This document shows positions 1-8,375 of a stretch of 64,000 nt of DNA, one piece after another. The DNA is from Corynebacterium afermentans subsp. afermentans (lineage in GTDB: Bacteria; Actinomycetota; Actinomycetes; Mycobacteriales; Mycobacteriaceae). The notes below the pieces were generated by a model. It saw only the letters and a program-made list of their open reading frames with translations, did not search any database and was not told the origin of the DNA. The stretch is from the NCBI RefSeq assembly GCF_030408355.1, contig NZ_CP046606.1, positions 744,001-808,000 of the forward strand. Direction: 5' to 3'. A program made the translations under genes and the position numbers. The first letter of the stretch is position 1; each line of letters opens with the position of its first letter.

Positions 1-267
1 GCCGTCGTAGCGCACGTCGATGTCGATGTCGCGCGACGTGCCCATATCCGCAGCTGCGGGTGAATAACCGGCGAGCACGTCGACGGCGTTGGTGGTGGCG
101 GTGGGCGAGTCGAAGGTTACGAGCACGGTGCGCGCGGCGGCGACGACGTCGGTTTGGTGCTCCAGCGGCGAGGCGGAAAGCGCCGCGTAGAAGTCCATGA
201 CAGTTTTCAGGTCGGGCAGGTCCACGATGAGGGCGCGGGTGCCGACTCGCTTTACGGGGTAGTTCAC
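1..267 (-). CDS. pxpB: 5-oxoprolinase subunit B (KipI family), 3' end cut by the window edge
   Basis: The first 89 codons are visible, from a GTG at 267 whose bases overlap the TGA of pxpA (GTGA), so the two are translationally coupled. The N-terminus (VNYPVKRVGTRALIVDLPDL) and the later IDIDVRYDG stretch fit the KipI/allophanate hydrolase subunit 1 family. In bacteria PxpA, PxpB and PxpC together hydrolyse 5-oxoproline to glutamate with ATP; pxpC would be expected just beyond the left edge. Assignment rests on motif recognition plus linkage to pxpA. A KipI-like sporulation role is irrelevant here. Confidence 0.85.
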   Translation of the reverse strand, partial: MNYPVKRVGTRALIVDLPDLKTVMDFYAALSASPLEHQTDVVAAARTVLVTFDSPTATTNAVDVLAGYSPAAADMGTSRDIDIDVRYDG

Positions 268-1019
268 AGGACGGCCTCGATGCGGATGCCTTCGTCGGCA
301 AGCTTGTGCACGACGCTGCGGGTCAGTTCGACGGAGCCGGGGGAGTCGCCGTGGACGCAGACCGATTCGGCCTGGACTTTGACTTCGGTGCCGTCGATGG
401 CGGTGACGGATCCGGTGGAGGCGACCTGGAGTACCCGCTTGGCGACGGCCTCCGGGTCGTGCATGACCGCACCCGGCTCACGGCGCGACACGAGCGTGCC
501 GTCGGGGTTGTAGCCGCGGTCAGCGAACGCTTCACGGATCACGCGCAGGCCTGCCTTTTCGGCGATGTCGACGGCGACGCCACCGGGAAGCAGCATCACG
601 GCAAGGTCGGGGCTAAATGCTTTGATGCCGTCGATGACCGCCTTGGCGTGGGTTTCGTGGTGGACGATCGTGTTGTAGAGCGCGCCGTGGGGCTTGACGT
701 AGCGCACGCGCATGCCGTGGACGCGGGCCAGGGCGTCGAGGGCGCCGATTTGGTAGAGCGTTTCGTCTGCGAGCTCGGCTGGGGCGTAATCGATGAAGCG
801 GCGGCCGAAGCCGGCCGGGTCGTTGTAGGCCACGTGCGCCCCGAGGGTCACGCCGTGGGCGGCGGCATTTTTGAGGGTGCCAGCGATGGAATGGGGGTCT
901 CCTGCGTGAAATCCGGTGGCGACGTTGGCGCTGGAGACCATCTCCAGCATGGCTGCGTCGTCAGCTACCGGGTTGCCCGCGGTGGTCTCGCCGAGGTCAG
1001 CATTGAGGTCGATGTGCAT
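264..1019 (-). CDS. pxpA: 5-oxoprolinase subunit A (LamB/YcsF family)
   Basis: 251 aa, full family length. It opens with MHIDLNADLGE, has the NVATGFHAGDP segment near residues 32-42, GAHVAYNDPAGFGRR near 60-74 and VKPHGALYN near 108-116, all hallmarks of LamB/YcsF proteins. It is the PxpA subunit of the ATP-dependent cytoplasmic 5-oxoprolinase, recycling pyroglutamate to glutamate. A TATAAC box lies exactly 7 nt before the ATG (1027-1032, minus strand), so the operon may have its own leaderless promoter downstream of the GntR gene. The near-palindrome GGTCATGTGACC (about 1042-1053) sits just upstream. Confidence 0.93.
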   Translation of the reverse strand: MHIDLNADLGETTAGNPVADDAAMLEMVSSANVATGFHAGDPHSIAGTLKNAAAHGVTLGAHVAYNDPAGFGRRFIDYAPAELADETLYQIGALDALARVHGMRVRYVKPHGALYNTIVHHETHAKAVIDGIKAFSPDLAVMLLPGGVAVDIAEKAGLRVIREAFADRGYNPDGTLVSRREPGAVMHDPEAVAKRVLQVASTGSVTAIDGTEVKVQAESVCVHGDSPGSVELTRSVVHKLADEGIRIEAVL

Positions 1020-1079
1020 GGCCCTAGTTATACAACCTGGGTCATGTGACCTCGCACTCAGGTTTGGAAGGGGGGTGGG

Positions 1080-1745
1080 CTAGACGATGCCGTTGTTGAT
1101 CTTCTCGATCATTTCGATGATGGCTTCCGCCTGCACCATCAGATGTTCCTGCAGGTAATCCGAGGCGCCCTGGCGGTCGCCGGACTTGACCAGTTCGACG
1201 ATGTGCTCGTTGACCTCGATGAAGCGGCGGTTGAAGCTCGGGTCGTGCTCCAGAATCGGCAGTGTGGCCAGGCGGAGGAAGGCGTCGAGCTGGTCCATAG
1301 TGTCGCCGAGCGTCTTCGAGCCCATTGCGGCGAGCACGACGTGGTGGAATGCCTGGTTGACGGCGATGAACAGGTCGTCGTCTTCTTCCTCGATGGCGAC
1401 GCGGGCTTCCTTGTTCAGCTCGTCGAGCCGCTCGACGTCCAAGTCTGGGCCCCACAGTAACGCCGCCGGCTCGATGGCGGCCCGGGCGCGGAAAGTGTCG
1501 GTGACGAACTCTGGCGACGGGGTGGCCAGGAAGACGCCGCGGTTGGGGATGCGTTCGCAGAGGCCTTCTGAGGTCAGCATGGCGAATGCTTCACGCAACG
1601 TGTTGCGGGAAACCCCGAAGCGCTCGGCGAGGGCTACCTCGTTGAGCTTTTGCCCGGGAGCGAATTCGCCACGTGAGATCGCGCGTCGGACCTCGGCGGA
1701 AACGTTGTGTGCAAGCATGGCATCCGTATTGAAATCAGTTGTCAC
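1080..1745 (-). CDS. GntR-family transcriptional regulator (FCD/FadR subfamily)
   Basis: 221 aa. Residues ~10-75 form a GntR winged helix-turn-helix (APGQKLNEVALAERFGVSRNTLREAF), followed by an all-helical FCD sensing domain (~90-215) with the usual acidic and His residues that bind a metal or organic acid. It lies 60 bp upstream of pxpA on the same strand, so control of 5-oxoproline catabolism is the simplest inference; ligand unknown. Its own promoter carries a perfect 13-bp palindrome (see 1808-1820), suggesting autoregulation. Confidence 0.88.
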   Translation of the reverse strand: MTTDFNTDAMLAHNVSAEVRRAISRGEFAPGQKLNEVALAERFGVSRNTLREAFAMLTSEGLCERIPNRGVFLATPSPEFVTDTFRARAAIEPAALLWGPDLDVERLDELNKEARVAIEEEDDDLFIAVNQAFHHVVLAAMGSKTLGDTMDQLDAFLRLATLPILEHDPSFNRRFIEVNEHIVELVKSGDRQGASDYLQEHLMVQAEAIIEMIEKINNGIV

Positions 1746-1793
1746 CTACCATGTTTCTGCAGGTGGGTGACCACGTTGGTTAGAACTAGGGAA

Positions 1794-1820
1794 AGTATAA
1801 CGCATTTATTGTTGAACAAT
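1794..1820 (-). promoter_or_regulatory. Promoter of the GntR gene with a 13-bp palindromic operator
   Basis: On the minus strand a TATACT -10 box lies at 1799-1794. Just upstream, at 1808-1820, is ATTGTTGAACAAT, a perfect palindrome around one central base. GntR/FadR-type regulators commonly bind N-T-N-GT-(N0-3)-AC-N-A-N sites, which this fits. The site falls between -35 and -10, a repressing position. Binding by the adjacent GntR protein is inferred. Confidence 0.55.
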
Positions 1821-1904
1821 GCACTGGTTGCCTCATGTTGATCTATCTTCTCAGGTTCCAGCGCCTTTTTAGTGCTCACGGCACCTGCGGGTACGGTTAC
1901 ACCC

Positions 1905-2756
1905 ATGAGCCACGACAACAAACCACCGAAACTGTCCAAGAAAGCCTACGAAAAGGAGCTGCTGCGCCTGCAGGCTGAGCTTGTGGCTATGCAACAGTGG
2001 GTGGTGGAAAGTGGCGAGCGCTTGGTCATTGTCATGGAAGGCCGAGACGCCGCCGGCAAGGGCTCCGCGATTAAGCGCATCACCCAGTACTTGAATCCTC
2101 GCACCTGCCGCATCGAGGCACTGCCGAAGCCGACGGATCGCGAGCAGGGCCAGTGGTACTTCCAGCGTTACGTGGAAAAGCTGCCTACGGCCGGCGAGAT
2201 CGTCATCTTCGACCGCTCTTGGTACAACCGTGCCGGCGTGGAGCGCGTAATGGGCTTTGCGTCCTCGCAGGAGTACCGGCGGTTTTTGCACCAGGCACCG
2301 ATCTTCGAGCGCCTGTTGGTCGAAGACGGCATCATGCTGCGCAAATACTGGTTCTCTGTTTCCGACGAGGAGCAGTACAAGCGTTTCAAGTCGCGCCGCA
2401 ACGATCCGCTGCGTCAGTGGAAACTCTCGCCGATGGACCTGGAGTCCATCACAAAATGGGAGGACTACTCCCGCGCGAAGGACGAGATGTTCGTTCACAC
2501 CGACATCCCGTCGGCGCCGTGGTACACGGTGGAAAGCGAGGACAAGAAGCGCTCCCGCATCAACGTCATTTCGCACCTTTTGTCCACTATCCCGTACGAG
2601 CACACCAAGCCGGACCTGCCGGAGATCCCGGAGCGCCCGGAGACCACGGACTATGAGCGTCCGCCTCGCGAGGAGTTCCGCTATGTCCCCGACGTCGCCG
2701 CCGAGCTCGAGGTGGGCAAGCAGTCCAAGAAGAAGAAAAAGAAAAAGAAGAAGTAG
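1905..2756 (+). CDS. ppk2: Polyphosphate kinase 2
   Basis: 283 aa from ATG 1905 (MSHDNKPPKLSKKAYEKELL); an in-frame upstream start at 1872 adds residues the family lacks. It carries the PPK2 Walker A G46-RDAAGKG-53, Walker B IFDRSWYNRAG (D103-R104) and a lid region. PPK2 enzymes use polyphosphate to phosphorylate nucleotides (or the reverse), linking phosphate stores to NTP pools in the cytoplasm. An oddity is the C-terminus: ten consecutive lysines just before the stop. The gene ends directly against the convergent glycosylase gene with no spacer. Confidence 0.92.
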   Translation: MSHDNKPPKLSKKAYEKELLRLQAELVAMQQWVVESGERLVIVMEGRDAAGKGSAIKRITQYLNPRTCRIEALPKPTDREQGQWYFQRYVEKLPTAGEIVIFDRSWYNRAGVERVMGFASSQEYRRFLHQAPIFERLLVEDGIMLRKYWFSVSDEEQYKRFKSRRNDPLRQWKLSPMDLESITKWEDYSRAKDEMFVHTDIPSAPWYTVESEDKKRSRINVISHLLSTIPYEHTKPDLPEIPERPETTDYERPPREEFRYVPDVAAELEVGKQSKKKKKKKKK

Positions 2757-3323
2757 CTAGCGCTTCTTTGGCGCGCCCCGTGGGGTGGAGACGGTTTTGT
2801 TGCCGGGGATCCAGAACCGCCACGGGGCGTCGGCGTTTTTGGAAATGCCGATGCGTGGGCCGGCCACCCATTCCGGCTCCGCCTCGCGCAGGGTGAGCTC
2901 GACCGGCGTGCCGTTGTCTCCCAACTCGAGCCCGAGGGCTCGGCCCAGGTTGCCCGGCCCCCGCGCCAGGTTCTCGTAAGCGATCGGCGCCCGGTCGGGG
3001 CGCTGCCGCCGCTCCCGCGCCAAATCCTCGCCGGCGACAACCTCGCCGCCGCGCATGAGGCACCCCTGGCCGTCGCCCTCCGGAGCGCACACGATGTTGC
3101 CGTTGTGGTGGATGCCGTAGGAGAAGTACACGTACAACCGCCCGGGCGGACCGAACATCGCCGCGTTGCGCGCCGTTTTACCGCGGTACGTGTGCGCCGC
3201 CGGGTCGTCTGCGCCGAGGTACGCCTCGACCTCGGTGAGCCTGATGCTCACCCCGTTGTGCGTGATCACGCACCCAAGCAACTGCGGGGCGACAACGTTA
3301 GCGGGCTGTAAAAAGTCGATCAT
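2757..3323 (-). CDS. 3-methyladenine DNA glycosylase (AAG/MPG family)
   Basis: 188 aa, typical for bacterial AAG-type glycosylases. Start ATG 3323 (MIDFLQPANVVAPQLLGCVI) is chosen because the open frame upstream runs through the HAD gene and has no family match. The catalytic-pocket motif RLTEVEAYLG and the AMFGPPGRLYVYFSYGIHH segment are diagnostic. It excises alkylated purines in base-excision repair. It overlaps the HAD gene by ATGA (3320-3323), implying co-transcription. Confidence 0.92.
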   Translation of the reverse strand: MIDFLQPANVVAPQLLGCVITHNGVSIRLTEVEAYLGADDPAAHTYRGKTARNAAMFGPPGRLYVYFSYGIHHNGNIVCAPEGDGQGCLMRGGEVVAGEDLARERRQRPDRAPIAYENLARGPGNLGRALGLELGDNGTPVELTLREAEPEWVAGPRIGISKNADAPWRFWIPGNKTVSTPRGAPKKR

Positions 3324-4096
3324 GAGAGCCACTTCGCCAACCTTGCCACGGCCGCGCCGTCCGTGTTGGTGCCCACTACCTCGTCGGCGACGGCTTTGAC
3401 GTCCTCGTGCGCGTTGCCCATCGCCACGGCGTGCCCGGCGGCGCGCAGCATGCCGAGGTCGTTGAGGTAGTCGCCGAACGCCGCCGTCTCCGACATCGCA
3501 ACGCCCATCGCCTCGGCCAGCTGGGCGAGTGCCAGGCCCTTGTCGGCGTCCGGGTGCATCAGGTCCACCCAGTGCTTGCCGGAGACCACCGCGCGCAGCT
3601 CCGGCACCAGTTCGCGCACCCACGGGTAGGCGTCGCGCTCGGCGTCCGACTCCACGTACAGGGCGATTTTGATGGTGGGGGAGGCGGAGCCGTCGCCAAG
3701 CAAGGTGCGCGAGGCGTAGTACTTGTCCACTTCCGCGTCCATGGCGGGCGGCAGGGCGGCGGTGGCGGCGACCGAAGGGGCGCACACCACGGCATTCGCC
3801 GCAAACGGCGCGCTGGGCAGGGCGGACAACAACCGCTGCACCGGCGCTTCTGGCAGGGCCGTGGTGGAGACCACCTCGCCGCCGCGCGCAACCACCGCTC
3901 CGTTTTCCGCGATGAAGTCCTCGCAATCCGGGAACATTTGCTGCAACGTGGCCAGCTGGCGCCCGGACGCTGGCGCGAGGGTTATCCCGCGCGAGCGCGC
4001 GGTCTCCAGCAGTGGCCAAAACGCATCCGGCACACGTCCGTCGCCGTCGAGGAGTGTGCCGTCCATGTCCAACGCTATTAACCGAGGTGTCCGCAT
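3320..4096 (-). CDS. HAD-superfamily hydrolase, Cof-like (type IIB)
   Basis: 258 aa from ATG 4096; a TAGTGT box sits exactly 7 nt upstream (4104-4109), consistent with a leaderless message. Motif I is DMDGTLLDGDGR with both catalytic Asp residues; motif II is APASGR; motif IV is AFGDYLNDLGML. Cof-type HADs are cytoplasmic phosphatases of sugar phosphates or cofactor intermediates; the substrate cannot be told from sequence. Operon with the downstream glycosylase. Confidence 0.87.
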   Translation of the reverse strand: MRTPRLIALDMDGTLLDGDGRVPDAFWPLLETARSRGITLAPASGRQLATLQQMFPDCEDFIAENGAVVARGGEVVSTTALPEAPVQRLLSALPSAPFAANAVVCAPSVAATAALPPAMDAEVDKYYASRTLLGDGSASPTIKIALYVESDAERDAYPWVRELVPELRAVVSGKHWVDLMHPDADKGLALAQLAEAMGVAMSETAAFGDYLNDLGMLRAAGHAVAMGNAHEDVKAVADEVVGTNTDGAAVARLAKWLS

Positions 4097-4137
4097 TGTC
4101 CCCACACTACCGGTGTGATGTGGAACACTGGGAAAGC

Positions 4138-5121
4138 ATGACCGATCTGATCAAGACCGAAGTACGCGAAACCACCGGCGTGATCACCCTGGACCGTCCG
4201 AAGGCGTTGAACTCACTCAACCACGAGATGGCCCGCGCCATCGACGCCACGTTGAAGCAGTGGCGTAACGACGATGCCATCGCCCAGGTGGTCGTCCAGT
4301 CCGCGGGCAAGCACTTCTGTTCAGGCGGCGATGTGCGCGCCGCGCGCGAGGGCATCCTCGACGGCCGCAGCACTGAGGTCGACGCCTTTTTCGCCGACGA
4401 GTACGCCATGAACCTCGACATTGCGAACTACCCCAAGCCCTACATCGCGCTTTGCAACGGTGTGATCATGGGCGGCGGCATGGGCATCTCGGCCCACGGC
4501 TCGCACATGGTGGTCACGGAAGATACCTTTGCCTCCATGCCGGAGATGAACATCGGCTACGTCACGGATGTGGGTATGTCCTGGCTGCTGCAGAACCTGC
4601 CGAAGCGCCCGTCGCTGCCGCTGGGAAAGTTCCTCGCGCTCACCGGCTACCGTCTCACTCCCGACGACATGCTGGCCACCGGTCTGGCCACGCACAAAGT
4701 CGCGTCGCTCGACGGAGTGCTCGACGGCATCGTCGCCGAAGGGCCCGGCTACCTTGACACTGTCGCCATTGCGCCGGGGGAGTCGGAGCTTTTTTCGCTT
4801 TACGACGGCATCGAGCACACGTTCCAGGGTTCCTGGGCTGAGATTCAGGAAAATTTGGACGGGGAATTGGCGGAGCTCGTCGCAAAGCGGACGGCGCAGG
4901 CATCCCCGTCGGCCCTGGTCGCAGCCGCCGAGCTGTTCGCCGCGAACGCCACGCAGGACCTCGCCGGAGCCCTGGATAACGAACGGCGACTCGGGGCCAT
5001 GATGACCCGCGAACCCGACTTCGCCGAGGGGGTGCGCGCAGTGCTCGTGGACAAAGACCAGTCCCCGAACTTCGCCCCGCAGCCAGAACCCGGCAAGTAC
5101 CGGGACGTCCTGCGCAATTAG
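4138..5121 (+). CDS. Enoyl-CoA hydratase/isomerase-family protein, 3-hydroxyisobutyryl-CoA hydrolase type
   Basis: 327 aa from ATG 4138, preceded by GGGAAAGC. The crotonase fold is clear (GVITLDRPKALNSLN, SAGKHFCSGGDVRAAREG, NGVIMGGGMGIS). The length and the extended C-terminal region (VLVDKDQSPNF near the end) match the HIBYL-CoA hydrolase branch, where a Glu in the MPEMNIGYVTDVGMSW segment is catalytic, rather than plain hydratases. That would place it in valine/propionate metabolism; no other gene of that pathway is nearby, so the exact substrate is uncertain. Confidence 0.8.
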   Translation: MTDLIKTEVRETTGVITLDRPKALNSLNHEMARAIDATLKQWRNDDAIAQVVVQSAGKHFCSGGDVRAAREGILDGRSTEVDAFFADEYAMNLDIANYPKPYIALCNGVIMGGGMGISAHGSHMVVTEDTFASMPEMNIGYVTDVGMSWLLQNLPKRPSLPLGKFLALTGYRLTPDDMLATGLATHKVASLDGVLDGIVAEGPGYLDTVAIAPGESELFSLYDGIEHTFQGSWAEIQENLDGELAELVAKRTAQASPSALVAAAELFAANATQDLAGALDNERRLGAMMTREPDFAEGVRAVLVDKDQSPNFAPQPEPGKYRDVLRN

Positions 5122-5129
5122 TTATTGGG

Positions 5130-6740
5130 CTAGCGGGGCATCAGCCGCGTAATGACCTGCCCACCAAGGCCGAGCAGAGCCCAGACCGAGAAGAAGGCCG
5201 CGACGGCAATCGCGATGACTTCGGGCGCGCCCATCTTGCTGGACGACGTTTCTGGCGCCGGAACGGGCGTCGCGGTCTCGGTGAGGCGGGCCTTTGCGTG
5301 GTCTGAGGTTGCGCCCAGCGGGAGACAGTCTTCAAGCTCATCGAGCGTGTAGAACATCGAGCCTTCTTCGATCGGCACGCAGCCGGAGTGGAACGGAACT
5401 TCGGCCTCGTTGTACAGCATCCGGACAATGGTGTCGTCGTTGTCGTTTTGGAACGCGTCCCATTGAATGTTCGCTCCCATCGGCGTGACCTTGTCGCCAC
5501 GCCACGAGGAGTTGGAATAGTCCATGACCTGGTTCGCCGGCACGCCCTTCTCCGAGCCCGGCAGTTTCAATAACGCCGCTAGCGGAACGATGGTCTCCGC
5601 GTGGCCGAAACGGAACTCGGCCGCGGTGTCACCGCCCTCGGCGCGTTCGCGCACACCGGCGAGCATGTGGTCGAGCAGTGGCGCGAAGTTGTCGTACGAG
5701 ACCGTTTGGCCTGCGATAGCTGGGCCCTTCTCGTAGTAGTCCTCGACATCGAGAAGGTATGCGAATGTCGGGCCGTCGGACTCATCCATGTATTCGTCGA
5801 AGATCCAACCTTCGGCGGGCTTCGCCGGCTCTTCCTCCATGGCTGGGGCAATGATGTACAGGTTGTAGAACTGCAGGGCGGCATCAACGATGCCCTCAAC
5901 GGTCTTGTCTTTCTTCTCAACGCCGACGAATGCCAGGGTGCCGTTATCGATCGCGTCGATGAACTCCGGCGCGAATATCTTTCCCAGTAGGCTCGTGGCC
6001 GCCTCGCGGGATGCGGGTTTTGCGTAGGCTTGCTCCACCTTTTCTTCGAGTACGTCGCCGTCGGCCCACGCTTTGTATGCCTCGTAGCTCGGTGCCGTTT
6101 TGTCCTTGTGCGCGTAGAGGAGGTCTCGGCGGGGCTCGAGCTCTACATGGCCGTCGGCCGCACCGTACGTGAGGCTGTCGGTAAGTTCCGGATTGGTTTC
6201 AAGCAGGCCCTTGCCGAAGTACCAGCCGGATTCAATCGCGCGGTCCTCACCGGAGGACAGGAAACTAATGGAGTGCTTCTCGCGGTCGACAGCGTCGAAC
6301 AGTTCCGCGTTGCGCCGCGCGTTGCGCTCGCCGATGCCGTTCAACTCGGCGCGACCGAAGGCAGTGAGGTTGCCGTACCCGCCTTCACCCGGACCAGTCA
6401 GTTCGCGGTTAGCTTTGCTCATCGCCTCGACCTGCGGGATGAGGCGTTCGCCGAGTTCTGTGAGCTGACCGCGTTCTTTCGCGGCGGTGAGCATCTGGCC
6501 GGCGAGGTCGTCGTACTTGAATGAAGACAACCCTCGCGATCCGTGGCGGTTGACCGAGCTCGTGTAGATCTGCTGAAAACCTTCGGGGGCCTTGCTGTAA
6601 CTGTCGATGGTTCCGGCAGGGAAGTAGTGCTGCTTTGTGGAATAGTACGTCGCGTTATCGGCGCTGGCAGCCGCAACGTTGCTGACAGCTACAGACGCAG
6701 CTACGACTACACATACAGCTCGACGGGAAAATATGGACAT
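5130..6740 (-). CDS. Exported histidine acid phosphatase (MINPP/phytase-like), membrane-anchored
   Basis: 536 aa. Signal peptide at residues 1-28 (ending VAAASA), phosphohistidine motif NRHGSRG (R65-H66-G67-S68-R69) and the proton-donor motif H380-A381-E382. An HAE in place of HD is characteristic of the MINPP branch of clade-2 histidine phosphatases, which hydrolyse inositol polyphosphates. A C-terminal hydrophobic helix followed by RLMPR would anchor it to the membrane with the enzyme outside. Strong SD TAAGGAG (6751-6757) precedes the ATG. Two 11-bp direct repeats resembling a PHO box lie upstream, so it is probably a phosphate-scavenging enzyme. The exact substrate is inferred. Confidence 0.82.
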   Translation of the reverse strand: MSIFSRRAVCVVVAASVAVSNVAAASADNATYYSTKQHYFPAGTIDSYSKAPEGFQQIYTSSVNRHGSRGLSSFKYDDLAGQMLTAAKERGQLTELGERLIPQVEAMSKANRELTGPGEGGYGNLTAFGRAELNGIGERNARRNAELFDAVDREKHSISFLSSGEDRAIESGWYFGKGLLETNPELTDSLTYGAADGHVELEPRRDLLYAHKDKTAPSYEAYKAWADGDVLEEKVEQAYAKPASREAATSLLGKIFAPEFIDAIDNGTLAFVGVEKKDKTVEGIVDAALQFYNLYIIAPAMEEEPAKPAEGWIFDEYMDESDGPTFAYLLDVEDYYEKGPAIAGQTVSYDNFAPLLDHMLAGVRERAEGGDTAAEFRFGHAETIVPLAALLKLPGSEKGVPANQVMDYSNSSWRGDKVTPMGANIQWDAFQNDNDDTIVRMLYNEAEVPFHSGCVPIEEGSMFYTLDELEDCLPLGATSDHAKARLTETATPVPAPETSSSKMGAPEVIAIAVAAFFSVWALLGLGGQVITRLMPR

Positions 6741-6793
6741 GGGAAGCGGGCTCCTTACAGGGGGGGGACAAGGCCACTGCCGACGCTAAACCT

Positions 6794-6815
6794 CCGAGAT
6801 GAAGTTAAAGTGAAC
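6794..6815 (-). promoter_or_regulatory. PHO-box-like pair of 11-bp direct repeats
   Basis: Read on the minus strand, GTTCACTTTAA (6815-6805) is followed immediately by CTTCATCTCGG (6804-6794). They share TTCA at an exact 11-bp period, which is the architecture of actinobacterial PhoP/PhoR direct-repeat units. The pair lies about 55 bp upstream of the phosphatase start codon. Binding by a PhoR-type regulator is inference. Confidence 0.4.
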
Positions 6816-6921
6816 ACACGCTAGGGGATCCTTGCCCGGCGGGTTCGCGCAGGCGCTAAAGTAAGGGGGCGATCACGGGCGAAGAAATTGCCCCCGATTC
6901 CCACATACAAAAGGAGCGACG

Positions 6922-8373
6922 TTGACCGAAACGACCAACCCCCGCGACGAATGGAACCACAAGCTCACCCTCGCGCAGGAGATGCTGCCGCTGATCAGCC
7001 GCCTGCACCGCGAGCACAACGCGGCGACCTCGGTCTACGGCCGCCTGCTGGTGGGTGTCACCGACATCGACATCATTAAGGCGCACCGCTACGCCCGCCG
7101 CATCGACGAGAAGGAACTCGCGCTCGACGAGACGCTGCCGATCCTGCGCGAACTCGTGGAGATGGACTTGGGCACCGCGTCGATCGATCTGGGCCGCCTG
7201 GCCAAGGAGTTCAAGCACTCCGACGAGCAGGACCTGCGCGCCTTCCTCGACCGCGAGCTCGCCGACGTCATCGGCACCTCCTCCGAACTCGAAGCCCGCG
7301 ACGTCGTGCTCTACGGCTTCGGCCGCATCGGCCGCCTCCTCGCCCGCATCCTGATCGCCCGCGAGGCGATGTACGGCGGCGTGCGCCTGCGTGCCGTGGT
7401 GGTGCGCAAGAAGGGCGACATCGACATCATCAAGCGCGCCTCCCTGCTGCGCCGCGACTCCGTGCACGGCGCCTTCAACGGCACCATCACCGTCGACGAG
7501 GAGAAGGAAATCATCTGGGCCAACGGCACCCCCATCCAGATGATCTACGCCAACGACCCGGCAGAGATCGACTACACCGCCTACGGCATCGACAACGCCA
7601 TCGTGGTGGACAACACCGGCGCATGGCGCGACCGCGACGGCCTGTCCAAGCACCTCGAGTCCAAGGGCGTGGACCGCGTCCTGCTTACCGCGCCGGGCAA
7701 GGGCGACATCCCGAACATCGTCTACGGCATCAACCAGGACATGATCGGCGACGAGCGCGTCCTGTCCGCCGCGTCCTGCACCACCAACGGCATCACCCCG
7801 GTGCTCAAGGTGATCAACGACCGCTACGGCGTCAAGCACGGCCACGTCGAGACCGTCCACTCCTACACCAACGACCAGAACCTGGCGGACAACTTCCACA
7901 AGGGCAACCGCCGCGGCCGCGCCGCCGGTCTGAACATGGTGCTCACCGAGACCGGTGCCGCCAAGGCCGTGTCCAAGGCGCTTCCGGAGTTCGAGGGCAA
8001 GCTCACCGGCAACGCCATCCGCGTGCCCACCCCGGACGTGTCCATGGCCGTGCTGAACCTGGACCTGGACAAGGAAGTGGAGAAGGACGAGGTGAACAAC
8101 TTCCTGCGCCGCGTGTCCACCCACTCCAACCTGCGTCAGCAGATCGACTACGTGAACTCGCCCGAGGTCGTCTCCACCGACCTGCTCGGCACCACCCACG
8201 CGTCCGTGGTGGACGGCCTGGCCACCATCGCGTCCGGCAACCACCTCGTGCTCTACGTCTGGTACGACAACGAGTACGGCTACTCCCACCAGGTGGTCCG
8301 TGTCGTCGAGGACATCGCGGGCGTGCGTCCGCGCGTGTTCCCGGAGCGCAAGGACCCGGCTGAGATCCAGTAG
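6922..8373 (+). CDS. gapB: Glyceraldehyde-3-phosphate dehydrogenase, long GapB type
   Basis: 483 aa, starting at TTG 6922 with AAGGAG 5-6 nt upstream (6911-6916). Residues 1-~125 are the extra N-terminal region of corynebacterial GapB-type enzymes; the Rossmann motif YGFGRIGRLLARIL follows, and the catalytic cysteine is C286 in SAASCTTNG. Long GapB enzymes generally work in the gluconeogenic direction with NADP; cofactor choice here is inferred from family. A TAAAGT box at about 6855-6860 may be its -10. Confidence 0.93.
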   Translation: MTETTNPRDEWNHKLTLAQEMLPLISRLHREHNAATSVYGRLLVGVTDIDIIKAHRYARRIDEKELALDETLPILRELVEMDLGTASIDLGRLAKEFKHSDEQDLRAFLDRELADVIGTSSELEARDVVLYGFGRIGRLLARILIAREAMYGGVRLRAVVVRKKGDIDIIKRASLLRRDSVHGAFNGTITVDEEKEIIWANGTPIQMIYANDPAEIDYTAYGIDNAIVVDNTGAWRDRDGLSKHLESKGVDRVLLTAPGKGDIPNIVYGINQDMIGDERVLSAASCTTNGITPVLKVINDRYGVKHGHVETVHSYTNDQNLADNFHKGNRRGRAAGLNMVLTETGAAKAVSKALPEFEGKLTGNAIRVPTPDVSMAVLNLDLDKEVEKDEVNNFLRRVSTHSNLRQQIDYVNSPEVVSTDLLGTTHASVVDGLATIASGNHLVLYVWYDNEYGYSHQVVRVVEDIAGVRPRVFPERKDPAEIQ

Positions 8374-8375
8374 TC

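Noticed and set aside
2757-4019. 420-codon frame that would extend the glycosylase N-terminus
   Set aside because: The extra part reads out of frame through the HAD gene and is Arg/Gly-rich; the glycosylase family starts at the ATG at 3323.
6856-8289. 477-codon open frame on the minus strand opposite gapB
   Set aside because: Val/Gly/Asp/His-biased composition is the mirror of high-GC coding bias; gapB on the plus strand has complete family motifs.
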